Positions 63,125 through 64,000 of a stretch of 64,000 nucleotides of DNA are shown here, in pieces; positions within the stretch are counted from its first letter, which is position 1; each line of letters starts with the position of its first letter. The translations under genes were made by a program, and so were the position numbers. The stretch is from Blastococcus carthaginiensis (GTDB lineage Bacteria > Actinomycetota > Actinomycetes > Mycobacteriales > Geodermatophilaceae). The notes beneath the pieces are model-generated. The model made no database searches and was not told the origin of the DNA. It worked only from the letters and a program-made list of their open reading frames with translations. The stretch is from NCBI RefSeq assembly GCF_030731085.1, contig NZ_JASNFN010000013.1, positions 1 to 64,000 on the forward strand. The letters run 5' to 3'.

Positions 63125-64000
63125 TCAGCGCCGGCCGCAGGCCCTGAGGTCCACGCGCAGCCGCTGCCCGCGGTCGACGACCACCGGGGCCGTCTCCCGG
63201 ACCTGGCCGGCCACCTCGCAGGTCAGCGTCCAGTTCTCCACCAGCCCCGGCACGGTCGAGGACTCCGCCTCGAACAGCGACGCGGTCAGCGTCCAGGTCG
63301 GCGTCACCGAGGCGAAGTTGATCGCACGGAGCACGTAGGTGCCCTGGGCCGGGTCCTGCAGCAGCACCCGCTCCTTCTCCCCGACGAAGTTGCCGGAGCT
63401 GCCCACCTGCTCCAGCGAGCCGTCGGCGTTCTTCCGGTACACCTCGAGGTCCATGTCGTCCGGCGTGGGCCAGTCCAGCACGATCTCGAGCAGATCGGCG
63501 TCCCGGGCGACGGTGAACTCGGAGTCGGTCGACTGCAGCGGCAGCGTCGTCCCGGTGTACGTCTGCTGCGCGACCGGGTCGGATGAGACGGTCTCGACCT
63601 GCCGGTCCTTGACCACCGGGCGGGTGGACGGGTTGACGTGCCAAGTGAACCGGCCGTCGGGACCGACCGTCATGGCCGTGTCGAGGGTGTCCTGGATCGC
63701 CCCCTCCCACGTCGGGGTGGCGAAGGTCTTGCGCAGCCGCAGGGTGGCACCGGCCGGTGCCTTGCCGGTCAGCACCGAGTGCGTCGCCGGGTCCACCGCG
63801 TTCTCCAGCGCGAGCAGGTAGGCCTCCCGGTTGCCCTTGCCGGCGTACTCGCCCGCACCCAGGTACTCGTCGATGACCTGGGGGAACGGCGGGTGGAACT
63901 CGTCCGGCCCGATCTCGAAGGTGTAGCCGAACCCGCCGGTGGCGTTGTAGGACCAGTCCTCGGTGGAGCCGGTGGTGTCGTAGAGCTCCCACGCGTGCTG
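63125..64000 (-). CDS. M14 zinc carboxypeptidase, C-terminal part (partial)
   Basis: The gene runs off the window; the visible 291 codons are its C-terminus. At the window edge is YDTTGSTEDWSYNATGGFGYTFEIG, the M14 end with the catalytic glutamate in TFEIG. FHPPFPQVIDEYLGAGEY follows, then ENAVDPATHSVLTG. About 200 residues of beta-rich C-terminal domain follow (WPTPDDMDLEVYRKN, GTYVLRAINF), similar to pre-peptidase/lectin-like domains that help binding. The enzyme is probably secreted, but the N-terminus lies outside. Confidence 0.88.
   Translation of the reverse strand, partial: QHAWELYDTTGSTEDWSYNATGGFGYTFEIGPDEFHPPFPQVIDEYLGAGEYAGKGNREAYLLALENAVDPATHSVLTGKAPAGATLRLRKTFATPTWEGAIQDTLDTAMTVGPDGRFTWHVNPSTRPVVKDRQVETVSSDPVAQQTYTGTTLPLQSTDSEFTVARDADLLEIVLDWPTPDDMDLEVYRKNADGSLEQVGSSGNFVGEKERVLLQDPAQGTYVLRAINFASVTPTWTLTASLFEAESSTVPGLVENWTLTCEVAGQVRETAPVVVDRGQRLRVDLRACGRR

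Overview
The window is high-GC chromosomal DNA from an actinobacterium, most likely of the family Geodermatophilaceae (Blastococcus, Geodermatophilus or Modestobacter). The basis is GC-rich coding sequence, a 16S rRNA of actinobacterial type, GTG and ATG starts with many leaderless TAnnnT promoters, CGAAC-N4-GTTCG LexA boxes and actinobacterial family markers (DUF3046 beside recA, ClgR, LexA next to a LysM protein). The genus is an inference. Gene order closely follows the thyX-dapA-rnj ... ftsK-pgsA-clgR-pspA ... recA-recX ... miaB-miaA-dapF-hflX ... lexA-nrdR backbone known from Mycobacterium and Corynebacterium.

Layout. 1-5562: one rRNA operon (16S-23S-5S) without spacer tRNAs, with a 23S processing stem and a strong terminator. 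5725-8615: small enzymes and a YcaQ-type DNA glycosylase. 8655-13507: thymidylate and folate genes thyX, thyA and dfrA, then dapA and RNase J. 13638-18734: a DinB-family remnant, a secreted beta-helix protein, an ECF sigma/anti-sigma pair and an S9 peptidase. 18821-27571: ftsK, rimO, pgsA, cinA, clgR and pspA, with TetR, GNAT and PfkB genes inserted between clgR and pspA. 27655-35261: Nei-type glycosylase, Lhr helicase and an MFS transporter. 35319-37389: DUF3046, recA, recX. 38058-41375: a gluABCD-type amino-acid ABC transporter. 41457-49672: a DUF2975/XRE pair, miaB, a DUF349 protein, miaA, dapF, hflX. 49731-57836: PAP2 phosphatase, lexA, an SOS-type LysM protein, nrdR and B12-dependent nrdJ. 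57916-64000: a looser accessory stretch with a minisatellite, a possible IS630-type MITE, a serine hydrolase broken by an amber codon, a GH26-like remnant and a partial M14 carboxypeptidase.

How it works together. The region is rich in DNA maintenance: nucleotide supply (thyX, thyA, dfrA, nrdJ), recombination and SOS control (recA, recX, lexA, the LysM protein), base excision (ycaQ, nei) and helicase repair (lhr). recA, nrdJ and the LysM gene all carry a TGTCGGT(G/C)-N8-TAG element matching the mycobacterial RecA-independent damage promoter (PafBC type). recA and the lexA/LysM spacer also carry an identical LexA box, so two damage regulons appear to converge here.

I found no convincing wholly new multi-gene system; most of the window is conserved housekeeping sequence. 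The best leads are the shared damage promoters, the CTAG-flanked MITE-like element, the amber-interrupted hydrolase, several unexplained inverted or tandem repeats, and the remnants near 13.6 kb and 62.7 kb.
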